DNA of 64,000 nt from Mycocentrospora acerina (Eukaryota; Ascomycota; Dothideomycetes; Pleosporales): assembly GCA_022701365.1 (NCBI GenBank), contig JAKUHH010000389.1:744001-808000 (forward strand), read 5' to 3'. Each line of letters starts with the position of its first letter. The stretch's first letter is position 1. Below the pieces are notes generated by a model. That model made no database searches and had not been told where the DNA came from. It was given only the letters and a program-made list of their open reading frames with translations. Positions 51,794 through 63,537 of this stretch are shown here, one piece after another. The position numbers and the translations under genes were made by a program.

Positions 51794-52996
51794 CTAAATA
51801 AAGTCTCCATCTCCATACCCTCCAAATGGATTTGGAGGTCTGCCACCCATCCCGCCAAACCCGCCACCACCCCCTCCGCCGGGGAACCTAGGTCCCCCAC
51901 GGCTATCCCTCATTGGATCACCAGGGCCGATGGGATCATATCGCGCGCCAGGAGGAGCCATGGGGTCATACCCTCCCTGGCCACCTTGACCTCTGAACAG
52001 TGGGTCGTCAAAGGTAGGGTGCATGCCGCCACCAAACCCTCCACCAGGTCGTGGTATGCCTGGACCTAGATGTGGGCGAAGGGGGTCGTTAGGCCCAAGG
52101 CCCTGTGGGTAGAGGTCGTCATGTCCAATGCCTACGGGATAGCGGTTGTCTCGAAGACCCCCTCGCGCTGGTCGGTTGATCTCGTATTCGTCTTCGAATC
52201 CGGGGATGGGGTCTGGTAGTGGTCGGCCTGGCTGTGGTCGCGCGACCAAGGGGTCATTGTAGGGGGTTGGACGCGCAGGCTCTGGGTCGTGGGGTGGCTG
52301 TCGTGGATTAGGAGGGTTACTTTGCTGTGGCGCTGAACGATCGGTAGTGGGTGTGCGGTCACGGTCTGTTCGAGTCTCTTCGTAGCCTGGCTTGTGCAGA
52401 CTGGGCGCGAGTTTCTGGATGATGGAGATCTTGAGAAGAGCGCCGAGGTCGTTGAGTCGCCCCGCAGAGATGAAGAGGTCCTGTAGCTTGGTAGCTGCCT
52501 GTTCTGTGGGCGTGTCTTCGGATATGGTGATGGGGAGCATGGACTGCGAAAGGTAGTCTCGTGTTGTGACGTCAAAGTGCTTGATGTTGTCGTCGCCGAC
52601 TGCGTAACCATCGACCAGTGCCTTGAGCCCCCGCTTGCTCACGTTGACCATGTACTCCATGGCAGACTGTGCGTGGGCATATCGAAACGCGTACGAGGAA
52701 GAGGCATTCCAGGCGGCTGGGAGCGGGTTTGGGTTTTCTGCATCTGCAAATGAGTCTATGAATAACTGAGCACTCGAGCAGGCTGCATGGCGCGACTTGG
52801 ACTCACCGATCCTGTCTTCTTCGCCCAGCCCAATGAGGCGAAAGCCTACGGCAATCATTCCGGCGTGGACGGCAAGTGCAATGGCCTCGGTGGGCGTCTT
52901 CAGCTGGTGTCCATCTCCTCTAGGCAGGGAGGTGGCCATGAAGAGGGCCAAGGAACCCGCACTGAGCGGGTTGCCCGTGGACCTGTCTTGCACCAT
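51794..52996 (-). CDS. PI31-like proteasome regulator
   Basis: Exons are 52807-52996 and 51794-52743, giving 379 residues. The 63-nt intron (52744-52806, GTGAGT to TTGCAG) is a multiple of three and has no in-frame stop, so an unspliced frame also reads through; splicing is preferred because it joins GEEDRI to DAENPNPLPAAWN. The N-terminal globular domain (about 1-190) matches the FP domain of PI31/Fub1. A long Pro/Gly/Arg/Asp-rich tail (about 200-379) follows, with repeated DPL, GGFGGG and GPGDPM words, ending in GDGDFI. PI31 binds 20S proteasomes through its flexible C-terminus and affects their assembly or activity. The extreme C-terminus is hydrophobic but not a classic HbYX. Confidence 0.85.
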   Translation of the reverse strand: MVQDRSTGNPLSAGSLALFMATSLPRGDGHQLKTPTEAIALAVHAGMIAVGFRLIGLGEEDRIGESKSRHAACSSAQLFIDSFADAENPNPLPAAWNASSSYAFRYAHAQSAMEYMVNVSKRGLKALVDGYAVGDDNIKHFDVTTRDYLSQSMLPITISEDTPTEQAATKLQDLFISAGRLNDLGALLKISIIQKLAPSLHKPGYEETRTDRDRTPTTDRSAPQQSNPPNPRQPPHDPEPARPTPYNDPLVARPQPGRPLPDPIPGFEDEYEINRPARGGLRDNRYPVGIGHDDLYPQGLGPNDPLRPHLGPGIPRPGGGFGGGMHPTFDDPLFRGQGGQGGYDPMAPPGARYDPIGPGDPMRDSRGGPRFPGGGGGGGFGGMGGRPPNPFGGYGDGDFI

Positions 52997-53777
52997 GTTG
53001 ACGTGCTAGTCTCGTGACGAGGTCGTTGATGTGCTGGTCTTGTGATGAGGTTGTTGGTATGTTGGTCTCGTAATGAAGTCGTTGATATGCTGGTCTCGTG
53101 ACGAGGTTGTGAGTGTGGGTGTGGTTATGGTTGTGATTATGGGTGACTGGTTGTGGCTATGGTTATGGCTGTGACTACGACCACGACCACGACTACAACT
53201 ATGATTAAGATTGTGATTGTGATTGTGATTGTCAACAAAGAGTCGCTGCAGCTCCTTATGAATGGTAATTGTTGACGTGTGAGGGGGCGTGTTGCAGTAT
53301 AATGTGTGGCATACAGTGTGCAAAAGTCGACGAGGCAGCAACAGCTTAGGGAAGCTTGGGTGGGGCCAACAAAACTATCATGAGGTCACAAGCGGGGGTC
53401 CAGGGCAGCTGCACGCGACGGGACGATCGATCTACACCACCATCTCAGCCCTCACTCACGCGTCACGACATGCGAAGCTGGCAGATACCCGGGTGCGCCG
53501 CATACATTTGGGAGTACAGCATTGAGCAAATGCGGACGCCGTCACAAATTGGCATGTGTGCAACATTGATTGCATTTTTGTTTGTGCAACCAGGGCCTGC
53601 TACCTGCTGCCCCAGTGCATTCAAGTGTCCATTAGCTATGTAGCCAGAGCTAGACTCTAGCGCAGTGGGAGGGGAATAAGACATCAATCAACAACGCCAA
53701 TGGCAATGCAAAAACAGGATTCGTCGTGCTAGACGAGAATGGGAAAACCGTCGCGTCTTGAACACCCGCTGCCAACG
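52997..53777. other. Spacer upstream of the PI31 gene with repeats
   Basis: 781 bp between the PI31 start and the ATG18 stop. It begins with a 28-bp minisatellite (53004-53115), then imperfect GTGGTTATG/GTGATTGTG-type repeats to about 53235, then unique sequence. It must hold the PI31 promoter and the ATG18 3' region. No gene was recognised. Confidence 0.6.
53004..53115. repeat. 28-bp minisatellite next to the PI31 start codon
   Basis: Four tandem copies of roughly TGCTGGTCTCGTGACGAGGT plus CGTTGATA, each diverged at a few positions. The first copy begins only 8 bp upstream of the PI31 ATG, so it would be within the 5' leader. Each unit contains the small palindrome CTCGTGACGAG or a variant, so the leader could form a row of small hairpins. 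Confidence 0.8.
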
Positions 53778-55440
53778 CTACTCGGCCAAGTCTTGCGAGG
53801 TGCTCGACGTAAGCTCCGTAGGTTCCGAGAGCCTGGGAAGAAGTCAGTGTCTGTATTGCCAAGTCTTCTTCTCGTCTGGCGGTGAAACTCACGAGTACTG
53901 CTTGTACAACGTCCCTTCTCCTCCCTTCTCCAAGTCGATGTTGAAGATGGAGTAGTTGCCTTCACTCGTCACCACCATGACCTGCGGACCGTTGTTGCTG
54001 AGTGCAACGACGGTCCTCATGGGGCCCGAGGATGCGCTGTTTAGTGATCGTGGAATCTTCACCCAGGCGAAATCTCGTGCAGGCTCCCAGATCTCCGTCA
54101 TGGCACTTGGCAGATAGCCTCCCACGGTCGCTGCAAACGACTTGCCGACCGTCTGCGATGTCCGCCGTATCATGCTGGCAAAGGTTGGGTTCAATGGCTT
54201 GCGCTCTGAAGCTGCGAGGTCGGATGTGCTATCCCCAAACTCATCGGCTAGTTCCTCGCTGACCCGACTGCTGCTGCGCTCGCGAGTCCCAGAAAGTGGC
54301 CTGCTTGCTCCAGATGACATGCTGTTGCTCTGGCTTGCATTGGGGGCGCCGAGGCGGAAAATGTGCACCGTCTCGGTCGCTGACGAGACACTGAGCAGAG
54401 TAGAGGCCGAGTTGAATGACATGCTGTATATTCTGGCAGGAATGGACCCTCTCCGGAACTGGTACAGCTTCTGTGCGTCTGGAATGGAGAAGACTCGGAT
54501 GATGGTGCCCTTTTCAGACGCAGTTGCCAGCATGGTGCCATCGTTGTTAAGCGCTATGCAGGACAGGGGCGAGTTATGGGCTTCTATCACGTTGACGGCC
54601 TCCATCTTGGTGGCATCGTAGATGAGGACCTCGCCGCTGGTCGGGGCGACGTGGTCCGTCTTGGGCGGGGCGTGCGAGGGCGGCTGGAAGGTGGCGGGCG
54701 CGGCCTTTGTTGGGAGCGGGTAGACGAGGTAGTTGTTCTCTGAGGAGGCGGACAGGGCGCATATCGCTGGCGGGGGGTCAGCACGTGAGCAAGGCTGAGG
54801 GTGGGCAGTAGAGGAGAGGAAGGAGAGGAAGGAGAGGAAGGAGAGGAAGGAGAGGGGAGGAGGGGAGAGGAGAGAAGAGCCAAACAGGGCTTGACACAGC
54901 ATAGCAAAGCATAGCATGGCATAGCATAGCATAGCATAGCAGAACACAACACAACACAACAGAGCATACCGTTGGGGTTGGGCGACGTCTTCTCCGTCTT
55001 GAGCATCTGCATGTTGCTAATGTCGTACATGTACAGCTCCGACTCGAGCACCACGACCAGGCGCTTCCTGTTCAGGCGCATGGCCAGGATGGCGGTGCGG
55101 AACGTCATCTCACAAATGGTCGAGTGCCGCTTCACAGGCCAGCGTCAGCGCGCGCAGCGGGACATGGCGTGCCCAACGCACCTTTGTGTTCTGGATGCGC
55201 AGCACGCGCGGCGACAGCGTCAGGGCGACCAGCGACGTCGAGAAGAGCATCTCGAGGCTGGAGACGTCGCCCTCGCGCGACTCGGACTGCTTGTTGAAGG
55301 GGTCGGTCGTGTAGATGCGGTAGCCATTGCTGGTACCTAGAGCGTGTTCAGCGCCTGTCTTGGAGCGCATCCAGGCCGTGCCTACCGACGCCCAGGTGGC
55401 TGTGGTCCTGGTTGAAGGTGACAAAGTTCATGGCGGCCAT
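53778..55440 (-). CDS. ATG18: ATG18, WD-repeat phosphoinositide-binding autophagy protein (PROPPIN)
   Basis: Exons are 55386-55440, 55182-55336, 54970-55129, 53893-54766 and 53778-53832, giving 432 residues. Introns are 49, 52, 203 and 60 nt. The start MAAMNFVTFNQD is the usual Atg18 N-terminus; a second ATG is three codons on. The beta-propeller carries the diagnostic FRRG motif (YQFRRGSIPARIYSM, about residue 224), the two-site PI3P/PI(3,5)P2 ligand. A Ser-rich insertion at about 260-310 corresponds to the flexible loop between blades. Atg18 works with Atg2 at the expanding phagophore and at the vacuole. The last exon is short and gives QYSLSEPTELTSSTSQDL before stop; reading past the donor would stop at once. 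Intron 3 contains two microsatellites. Confidence 0.93.
54805..54962. repeat. Two microsatellites inside ATG18 intron 3
   Basis: (GGAGAGGAA)n-type purine tract at 54809-54873, then CATAG repeats at 54900-54940 and ACAACAC repeats to 54962. On the transcribed strand these are CTCCTTCCT and CTATG repeats, explaining why this intron is four times longer than its neighbours. Confidence 0.8.
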
Positions 55441-55853
55441 GGTTGCTTGCAGGTGTGCGTGTGCGTGTGTGCTTGCGCCTGTGCTTGTGCCTGTGCCTGT
55501 GCTGGTCGTGGAATGCGAAGCGGCGCTGGCTGTTGGCGCGTGATGGATGGCCGAGCTCTCTTCCTTTGTCCGTTCGCAGTCGGCGGTTCTGGCGCGCACG
55601 ATTAGGGGCGAGCAGACGGGGACCAACTGCCAGATGCGTGCGACGAGAGCAACATCTGCCACCAGCGACAGACAAGGCTGCCGGGCGTGACGCAGATGAC
55701 GCCGCTCTGCACCGGCAGCCTCACCTGCTCGCGGCTTGCAGGGATCAGCTGCCTACAATGTCCATCCATCCTAGCCCCGCTTGTGGCTGGTGTGTCCAAA
55801 AATCATCCGCCATTTTTGGGCGGTTGACTGGCCCATCCCACACAGCAGCGACC
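55441..55853. promoter_or_regulatory. Divergent promoter region of ATG18 and PPM2
   Basis: 413 bp between start codons. It begins with a GTGTGCGTGT/GCCTGTGCTT repeat (55451-55505) in the ATG18 leader. The remainder is GC-rich without a TATA box. No coding sequence is supported here, although frames stay open through the low-TA sequence. Confidence 0.55.
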
Positions 55854-58800
55854 ATGGCAAACAATCCCAAAATGGGGTCCAAGAAGAACGCTGCAAAGCA
55901 CAGGGGACACCTGCGCTCAAAACAGGAGAGGCGAGATGTTGACATTATGAACGTGAGCAACACATGACTATATCGACTCCGCCAACAACACAGTTGGTTG
56001 ACTTTTCTTATAGACAAATGACAGCAGCATCGTCTCCAAGAGAAGCGTGTCCAAGCTCTATCTCACCAAAGAGCCCGACTTCTACGAGCCCTTTGTGCCC
56101 AAGTTTGTGAGGCGAAACCCCCTCATCAACAGAGGGTACTGGCTTCGAATGCACGCCATTGAGCAAGTTGTTCTACAATTTCTTCAAGAAGACAGCGGAC
56201 GGCCAAAAATTGTCGTCAATCTAGGATGTGGATAGTGAGTATGATGTCCGTCCTCAAACGTCGCACCCAAGGCTGGATGCTGACAAGCAAGAAGCGACCC
56301 CTTGCCTTTTCAGTTCTGGCACAGATATACTTCTCTCACCCAAGACGCAGCCTTTGTAGATGTTGATTATCCCCAGTTGATGGAGAAGAAGAGAGACCGC
56401 ATGCTGACCAACAATCTTCTGCGAGATGCCCTCTTCAAGACCAAGTTGCGCCCATCTGAGGCGCCAGTGTACCTTCGCAGTGACCAATACTTGGCATTGG
56501 GTTGCGACCTTAGGGATCTCAAACTCCTTGAACAAGTCTTACGCTCCGAGTTTGATGTGCCAGGCTCCTCCATCTTGTTTGTTGCAGAAGTGTCCGTTAC
56601 TTACATGCCACTGGTTGACTCTGATGCACTAATTCGGTGGGCGAGCACACTGGAAGATTGTATGTTGACAAGTTGAACTGTACTTGTGAAGGTATATGTG
56701 CTGACACTTTCAGCTCGCTTCTGCATTCTAGAGCAATATCTTCCTCAGGGTCCAGAGCATCCCTTTGCAAAGACCATGCTCAGTCACTTTGACAAGTTGC
56801 AGACCTCCATCAAGGCGGTTGAGCGGTATCCGTCACTGGCTCAGCAATCAACCCGGTTCCTTGATGCAGGATGGCCAAAGCTAACTACTGCTCGAAATTT
56901 GTGGGACCTTTGGTCAGACGACCAGTTTACCCCCATGGCTCTTCGACACGAACTGGATGCCATCGAACCCTTTGACGAATGGGAGGAATTTGCCTTGTTC
57001 GGAGGACATTACTTCCTGCTCGTGGCATCGAATGCGAAGTCAGGGGACTCGAACGACCCATCTGAAGTAGATGTAGCTGGAGATGCTCGGCTCAACACTT
57101 CGGCTGATTCCGAGTCCATTACTTTACAATCCTGGACGCACACAGGAGAAGGATCCTGGACGCCACGGCGATTCACTGCAGCCTTCAGATTTGATGAGGA
57201 TGCGGTCGCACTTCATGGAGGACAGGGCCCCCAATCCCGTCTAGCAAGCCTCGATGCACTGGGGCGGGACAATCTCCAGCCTAGCAAACAGCCAAGTACC
57301 ACGCCGCCGCCGCCGCCTCAAGCGCGCATGTGCCACACCATTACGTCCATGAGCAACTACGGGGCATTACTGGTTGGCGGTCGCGCATCCCCTACTCAAG
57401 CACTGTCCGACTGCTGGCTTATCAAGGATGGAACCTGGTCACAAGCTGATGCCCTAACTACCGGCCGATACAGGCATTGCGCTGTAGCTGTCACATTGGA
57501 TGCCGAAGGGTTCCAGGCCGACGGCGTTTTAGTGTTCGGTGGCAAAGGGAGTGACGGCACGGTTCTTGATGGCTGGACGCTGTGGGACGCCAACAACGGC
57601 TGGCAGAGCATCTCCGTCAACGGCTTGCGGCCATTAGCACGCTTTGGTGCCGCAATATCCACAACGGGTGCGGGACATAACTCAGGGCTACTAGCTGGTG
57701 GTATTGGCCCTGATGGCACAATTCTTGAAGATATCTGGGAGTGGTCCATCTCATCCCAAGGGCAGCCCCAGCTGATGTTTAGAAACCTCTCCAGTGAGAT
57801 ACACTACAAGACTCCAGGCATTGAACATGCACGTATAGGTGCTAGTCTTGTGCCATGGGGAAACTCACTTCTCATGATTGGAGGGGTGTCTAAGAAGGAG
57901 ATCCACAGTCTGTCGGATGACTTCTTGATGCTGACATGCAGCAGTACGGGGGTTCATGTAGAACGACCTGTTGTGCACACCCCTTCAACCTGGCCTCTCC
58001 TCGTTGGAGTTGGTGTTGTTGCGGTATCCCCAGACGAGATTGTAGTAGCAGGAGGAGGTGCTGTGTGCTTTTCCATGGGTAGTTTTTGGAACGAAGGCCA
58101 CTTGACCATTACCCGAGAAGCAACGCAAGCAGTGGAGCCGTGGCGTCAACTCCCGCCTCAGGTTCACGGCGCAGCACAAGCAGGGACATTAAAATCCTCC
58201 TCAACTAAGCCCAAAATCCCGAAAGCCAAGGCCGATAAGTCCGTGAATGCAAATACAAAGGCAAAGGAAATTACGCGAGTACGACTACAATCAACAGAAG
58301 AATTTGCCCATTTGGTAGCGGCTTCCAAGCCAGCCATCATCGAAGGCCTCGATATCGGACCGTGCACGGATTTGTGGACGCTCGAGTACTTGAAAGAGAA
58401 GATTGGTGCGGAGCGCGAGCTTATCATCCATGAATGCTCCTCAGATCGCATGACGTTCAAGGACAAGAACTTCCAATATGTGAAGCGGTCCGTGGCAGAC
58501 TTCTTGAATGGCATCGCCGGCGGCTCAAAAGCGTACTTGCGCGCCATCTCGTCTAGCCAGCCCAACAAGGTCCCCACAAAGCTCGAGGATGACTTTCCCA
58601 GCATTGCTGCCGACTTCCACATACCAGAGATTTTTGATGTGGTCAAGTCCAATCACCACAGCTCACCTCTCCGCATCTCGGGCCCAGTGTCTCTCTGGCT
58701 ACACTACGACGTCCTGGCCAATGTACTGTGCCAGGTCCGCGGAAAAAAGACATTGTATCTTTACCCGCCTTCAGACGTAAAGTATCTTGACTTTCCGCCT

Positions 58801-59181
58801 GGAGGCTCTTCCTCTAATACCGACGTTTTGACATCTAAAAACCATAAACTTAGAAGCACGCATCCGCAGATTGCATCCCTTGAACCTGGCGATATCCTGT
58901 TCATTCCGCCCATGTGGAGCCATACAGCCACTCCCGAAGAAGGAGTCAGCGTCGCAGTGAATGTCTTCTGGCGCAATCTGGACGTGGGGTATGCAGCGGG
59001 CAAGGACGTGTACGGAAATAGAGACCTACAGGCGTACGAAAATGGTAGGAGAGATGTGGAGAAGATCACCAGGGCTTTCAAGGATGTGCCTGGAGATATG
59101 GCCAAGTTTTATCTAGAGAGGTTGGCGGGGGAGATTCAAGATGCTGCTGAGAAGCATGGGAAGAAGGAACAGAGAGGGTAA
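55854..59181 (+). CDS. PPM2: tRNA wybutosine-synthesising methyltransferase Ppm2/TYW4 (LCMT-Kelch-JmjC)
   Basis: Exons are 55854-55952, 56014-56234, 56295-56659 and 56714-59181 (introns 61, 60 and 54 nt), giving 1,050 residues. The N-terminal leucine carboxyl methyltransferase fold (about 1-330) has TNDSSIVSKRS, NRGYWLRM, the SAM-binding LGCGYD (formed across intron 2) and FVDVDYPQLM. A Kelch-type beta-propeller follows (about 400-780) with YRHCAVAVT and GVLVFGGKGSDG repeats. The C-terminal JmjC/cupin domain carries HYD at about 892-894 and the distal His at about 965 (MWSHTA). Ppm2 methylates and methoxycarbonylates the wybutosine side chain at position 37 of tRNA-Phe. A second in-frame ATG at 55872 is possible. 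Confidence 0.93.
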
Positions 59182-59471
59182 GCAGATAGGGTGAATGACA
59201 GCCAGGAATAGCTGTATAAAAAAAAGAATCTATAGCATCATCCTCATCATCTGCCACCTTGGCACAATCACACACTCTCAAAGTCACATTGATGCATTGC
59301 TGGGAAAAAGAAACATGAATGTGCGCGGGCCATGCGTGCACTCTGCGTCCCAAAGCGGGCAGCGCGACCGTGTTTCGCGTCGTTGCCCCCGCGCCCAAAA
59401 CTCCATCAGATGCTCGAGCCCCCGCAAACACAAACAACACGACGACGCCCTACCACCACCACGCAACCACC
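59182..59471. promoter_or_regulatory. PPM2 3' region and MCM6 promoter
   Basis: 290 bp between two genes on the same strand. It contains TTTCGCGTCG near 59375, which resembles but does not match an MCB/SCB cell-cycle box, and a CA-rich leader with CCACCACGCAACCACC before the MCM6 start. Confidence 0.45.
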
Positions 59472-62446
59472 ATGTCGTCCCTCTTAGATGCAGTCCTCAA
59501 TTCTGATGCGGCGCCCACCCCGTCCAGCGATGCCGGGGCCCCCAGGCGGTCGCAGATTCGTTCCTCGTCGGCCAGACCTCGTGGTCCCCCGTCTGAGAGC
59601 GCTGGCGCAAATAGCGACGCCGAGGGCTTTCCTGACGACGAGGTTGTGGGCGCAAGGGGGGGAGGGAGGCGGCCCAATGCGCCCAGGACAGACATCTCAC
59701 GTGTTGTCGATGTGACGGGAGAGACGCTGTCGATGCGCTTCCAGGAATTCTTGGAAAAGTGAGTCCTGCCATGCACGCCCAGAGTGCCACGGGATGTGCT
59801 GCTGACAGAATGAAGCTACACAGAAGAAATATCCTCGTCAGCCATTCCCATCTCCAGCGCCGTGCCCACGACGGACAAGTACTACATTGCGCAGATACGC
59901 GGCATGCGGCTGTACGGCCTCTCGACGCTCTACGTCGACTACACACATCTGCTGAGCCACGAGGACGGCATTCTAGCCGCAGCCATTGCCAGCGAGTACT
60001 ACCGCTTCCTGCCGTACATGGTGCGCTCGCTGCACAACCTCATCGCAAAGTACGAGCCCAAGTACTTCCGCCAGCACCGCCAGCCCGCCTCGACAGCTTC
60101 CGCGACAGCCACCTCCAATGCCGGCAACTCGACGAGCCAGAACGACAGCCTCAACGAGAAGACGGCGAACCAGCAGACAGACAAGCTCTTCACCCTCGCC
60201 TTTTACAACCTCCCCCTTGTCTCCCGTATCCGCCAGCTGCGAACCACCTCGATCGGTAGCCTGCTGTCCATCTCAGGCACAGTCACCCGCACTTCCGAGG
60301 TTCGCCCTGAACTTTCCATGGCCACGTTCATCTGCGAGGCCTGCAACACGGTGCTGCCAAACATCGAGCAGACATTCAAGTACACGGAGCCCACACAATG
60401 TCCAAACACGACGTGCATGAACAGGGAAGGCTGGCGGCTGGACATTAGACAGTCTACGTTTGTGGATTGGCAAAAGGTTCGCATACAAGAGAATAGTTCG
60501 GAGATTCCTACGGGCAGCATGCCGCGAACCATGGATGTTATTCTACGGGGAGAGATGGTGGACCGCGCAAAGGCTGGAGAAAAGTGCATCTTCACAGGTA
60601 CTGTGATCGTCATCCCAGATGTAAGCCAATTCCGCGTTCCAGGCGTGCGCCCACAAGCAATGAGGGACACTTCGAACGCTATGCGCGGCAACGATGGTGG
60701 CGGCTCTGCTGTGAGCGGCCTCAAGGCGTTGGGTGTTCGCGACTTGACCTACAGGATGTCCTTCCTTGCATGCATGGTATCGCCAGACCATTCCACACCA
60801 GGACAAACGTCAAACCACCACCTGACAGGCCATGCCAGCAACATCCTCGCCTCTCTCGGCCAAGGGCAGATCGAGTCGAATGCTACAAGCGGAGAGGAGG
60901 CACAAGAAGAGTACCTCGCGACTCTCACGCCGTCTGAGATTCAGGACCTGAAGGATATGGTCCACAAACCCAACATCTTTATGCGACTCGTCGACTCGAT
61001 CGCGCCCATGGTCTACGGTCATCAGGTCATCAAGAAGGGTCTCTTGCTCCAGCTTATGAGTGGTGTGTCCAAACAGACACCAGAAGGCATGGCTTTGCGT
61101 GGAGACATTAACATTTGCATCGTTGGTGACCCTTCGACCTCTAAGTCGCAGTTCTTGAAGTACATTTGCAGTTTCCTCCCTCGTGCCGTTTACACGTCTG
61201 GTAAGGCCTCGTCTGCTGCTGGTCTAACAGCTGCTGTGGTCAAGGATGAGGAGACTGGAGAGTTCACCATCGAGGCTGGTGCACTCATGCTTGCTGACAA
61301 CGGCATCTGCGCCATTGACGAGTTCGACAAGATGGACATTGCCGACCAGGTCGCTATTCACGAAGCCATGGAACAGCAGACCATTTCTATCGCCAAGGCT
61401 GGTATTCAGGCCACGCTCAACGCTCGTACTTCGATTCTCGCAGCAGCCAACCCCGTCGGTGGCCGCTACAACCGCAAGACGACGCTGCGCGCTAACGTCA
61501 ACATGTCTGCTCCCATCATGTCACGTTTCGACCTGTTCTTTGTGGTTCTGGACGAGTGCGATGAGGCTGTTGATCGTCACCTCGCAGAGCACATTGTCAG
61601 CATTCACAAAGACCGTGACGAGGCTGTGCACCCAGAGTTTGATACAGAGCAGCTACAACGCTACATCCGGTTTGCAAAGACGTTCCGACCCGAGTTCTCG
61701 GACGAGGCAAGAGAGACACTGGTTGAGAAGTACAAGGAGCTGCGAGCGGATGACGCTCAAGGTGGAATTGGCCGCAACAGCTACCGCATCACCGTGCGAC
61801 AACTCGAGAGTATGATTCGTCTTTCAGAGGCCATTGCAAAGGCGAACTGTGTGAGTGACATCACACCAGAGTTTGTCAAGGAAGCGTACAACCTGTTGCG
61901 TCAGTCTATCATTTCAGTCGAGAAGGATGACGTCGAGGTTGAAGACGAAGATGACGAGGCGCTTCTCGCCGCCGCTGCTGCTGCAGAACAAGAAGAAGCC
62001 GAGCCGCAAGACAGCCCCAGAGACCGCACGGCCACACCCGCTGTTGTTCCCCGTGAGAAGACCAAGATCACTCACGACAAGTACATTGCAATGCGCAACA
62101 TGTTTGTCAAACGCGTCAACGAAGACCAGGAAGAGACGCAGGACGGGGTTGAGGAGGAAGAGCTTCTCATCTGGTACCTGGAGCAGAAGGAAAACGAAAT
62201 GGAGACGATGGAGGACATGGACAAGGAGAGGGCGTTGGCGAAGAAGGTGCTGAAGAAGGTTGTCAAGGTATGTCACCGTCTATGGGTGCGAGTATGTAGG
62301 GAGAAGTATGTGCTGACTGAAGACAGGAACAATATCTCATGCTCATTCGGGGCGAGGGGTTGGCAGATGAACAGGGGCAGGTTGATGCTAGTGCCAAGGG
62401 AGTGTATGTGCTGCATCCCAACTGCCCAATTGAGGATATTGCGTAG
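59472..62446 (+). CDS. MCM6: MCM6, subunit of the replicative helicase
   Basis: Exons are 59472-59758, 59816-62267 and 62327-62446 (introns 57 and 59 nt), giving 952 residues. The intron 1 acceptor is taken at 59815, because only this AG keeps frame, yielding QEFLENYTEEISSS. A zinc-binding CEAC...CPNTTC lies at about 268-295. Walker A is GDPSTSKSQ (about 533), Walker B/sensor segment CAIDEFDKMD (about 594) and the arginine finger SRFD (about 665). The C-terminal winged helix is completed by the last exon, ending VLHPNCPIEDIA. Mcm2-7 is loaded at origins and unwinds DNA with Cdc45 and GINS. An acidic, Gln/Glu-rich linker lies before the winged helix. Without splicing of intron 2 the frame runs on for 83 unrelated codons. 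Confidence 0.95.
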
Positions 62447-63088
62447 ACACTTGAAGTCATGGTGTGGAGGTGTGATGAGTATGGCGTGTTTGCCAAGTGG
62501 TGTAGTGTTGTGTTGAGTCGTGTTTGGGTTGGCGTTGGGGGAAAATGGACTGCTATGATGAAACGAGTAGAGTTGGAGTTTTTCTTACGCAGTGCATAGT
62601 TGTAGTTTGTTATACCCAGATTTGTTGCATGATGTTGTGTTTGTCTGTGCTGTCTTGACTTTGTGTTCTGAAGCTGGGGGAGTCTTTGGATGGCTGTTTT
62701 GTGTACTTGTTCAGTAGTGGAGGAGAGACGTGGTTGCACTCTACAACTTGCACAGCATGTGACACGGTGTTGTGTAGTTTAATTCAAAGCAAGGCTACAC
62801 AGCGATTTATTTAATTCACCGGTGATAACGGTGTGTGGGGGTGTTGAGACAGACGTCCAAGTCGGCATTCGGATGAACCACCCGTCGTCTCCGCAGCTTG
62901 TAAGATGACGCGACCTAGACCCTCGTCCCCAGACTACTCCCACTCCCACTCCCACCCCCAAGCTTCCAACATAGTTGGTTCCGCTGGACATGCACACCCA
63001 CCCACCCACTCGACATGCATCATAGATAGACATCCTCACACCCAGCCACTTCCCTCCCTTCTGTAATTCCCCCGGCACCGACTCCGCA
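62447..63088. other. Spacer between MCM6 and the last gene
   Basis: 642 bp. The first 370 bp are T/G-rich MCM6 3' sequence. From 62880 on there are CCCACTCCC/CACCCACCC-rich words typical of a leader. A 158-codon minus frame at 62263-62739 and a 192-codon minus frame at 62779-63357 have no recognisable features. No RNA gene was seen. Confidence 0.55.
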
Positions 63089-63497
63089 ATGGAGCATGCC
63101 GCTCGCGTGTCGGCCAACGCGACTTCCCTGTTCCCTTCGCCAGCCGACCTGCTTCTCGTGCTCCCCCGTTTGTACGCCAAGGCCAGCTCGCTGGGCGACA
63201 TGATGCGCGCGGGAGGAAGCGTCATTGCGCAGCCAACGGCAGTAAACGTGACCAACAGCACGGCGGCAATCACTTCGCAGCAGTTTGTCCAGGAGTCTGT
63301 TGTTGCTGCGGCGGGTTCGGTAGCAGCGGCCGCGGCTGCGCAGGACGACGCGGGCATGTACCAGGCGCTGAGGAATATTGCGAGTTTGTTTACGTACTTG
63401 ACGTCAAAGTATGCGTTGGTTAGCTTTGCGCTGGTAGGTGGTTCCCCTGTTTTCTACGTCTACTGTTGCTTCTCCTGCTCTTGGGATGCGAGTTACC

Positions 63498-63537
<40 letters not shown>

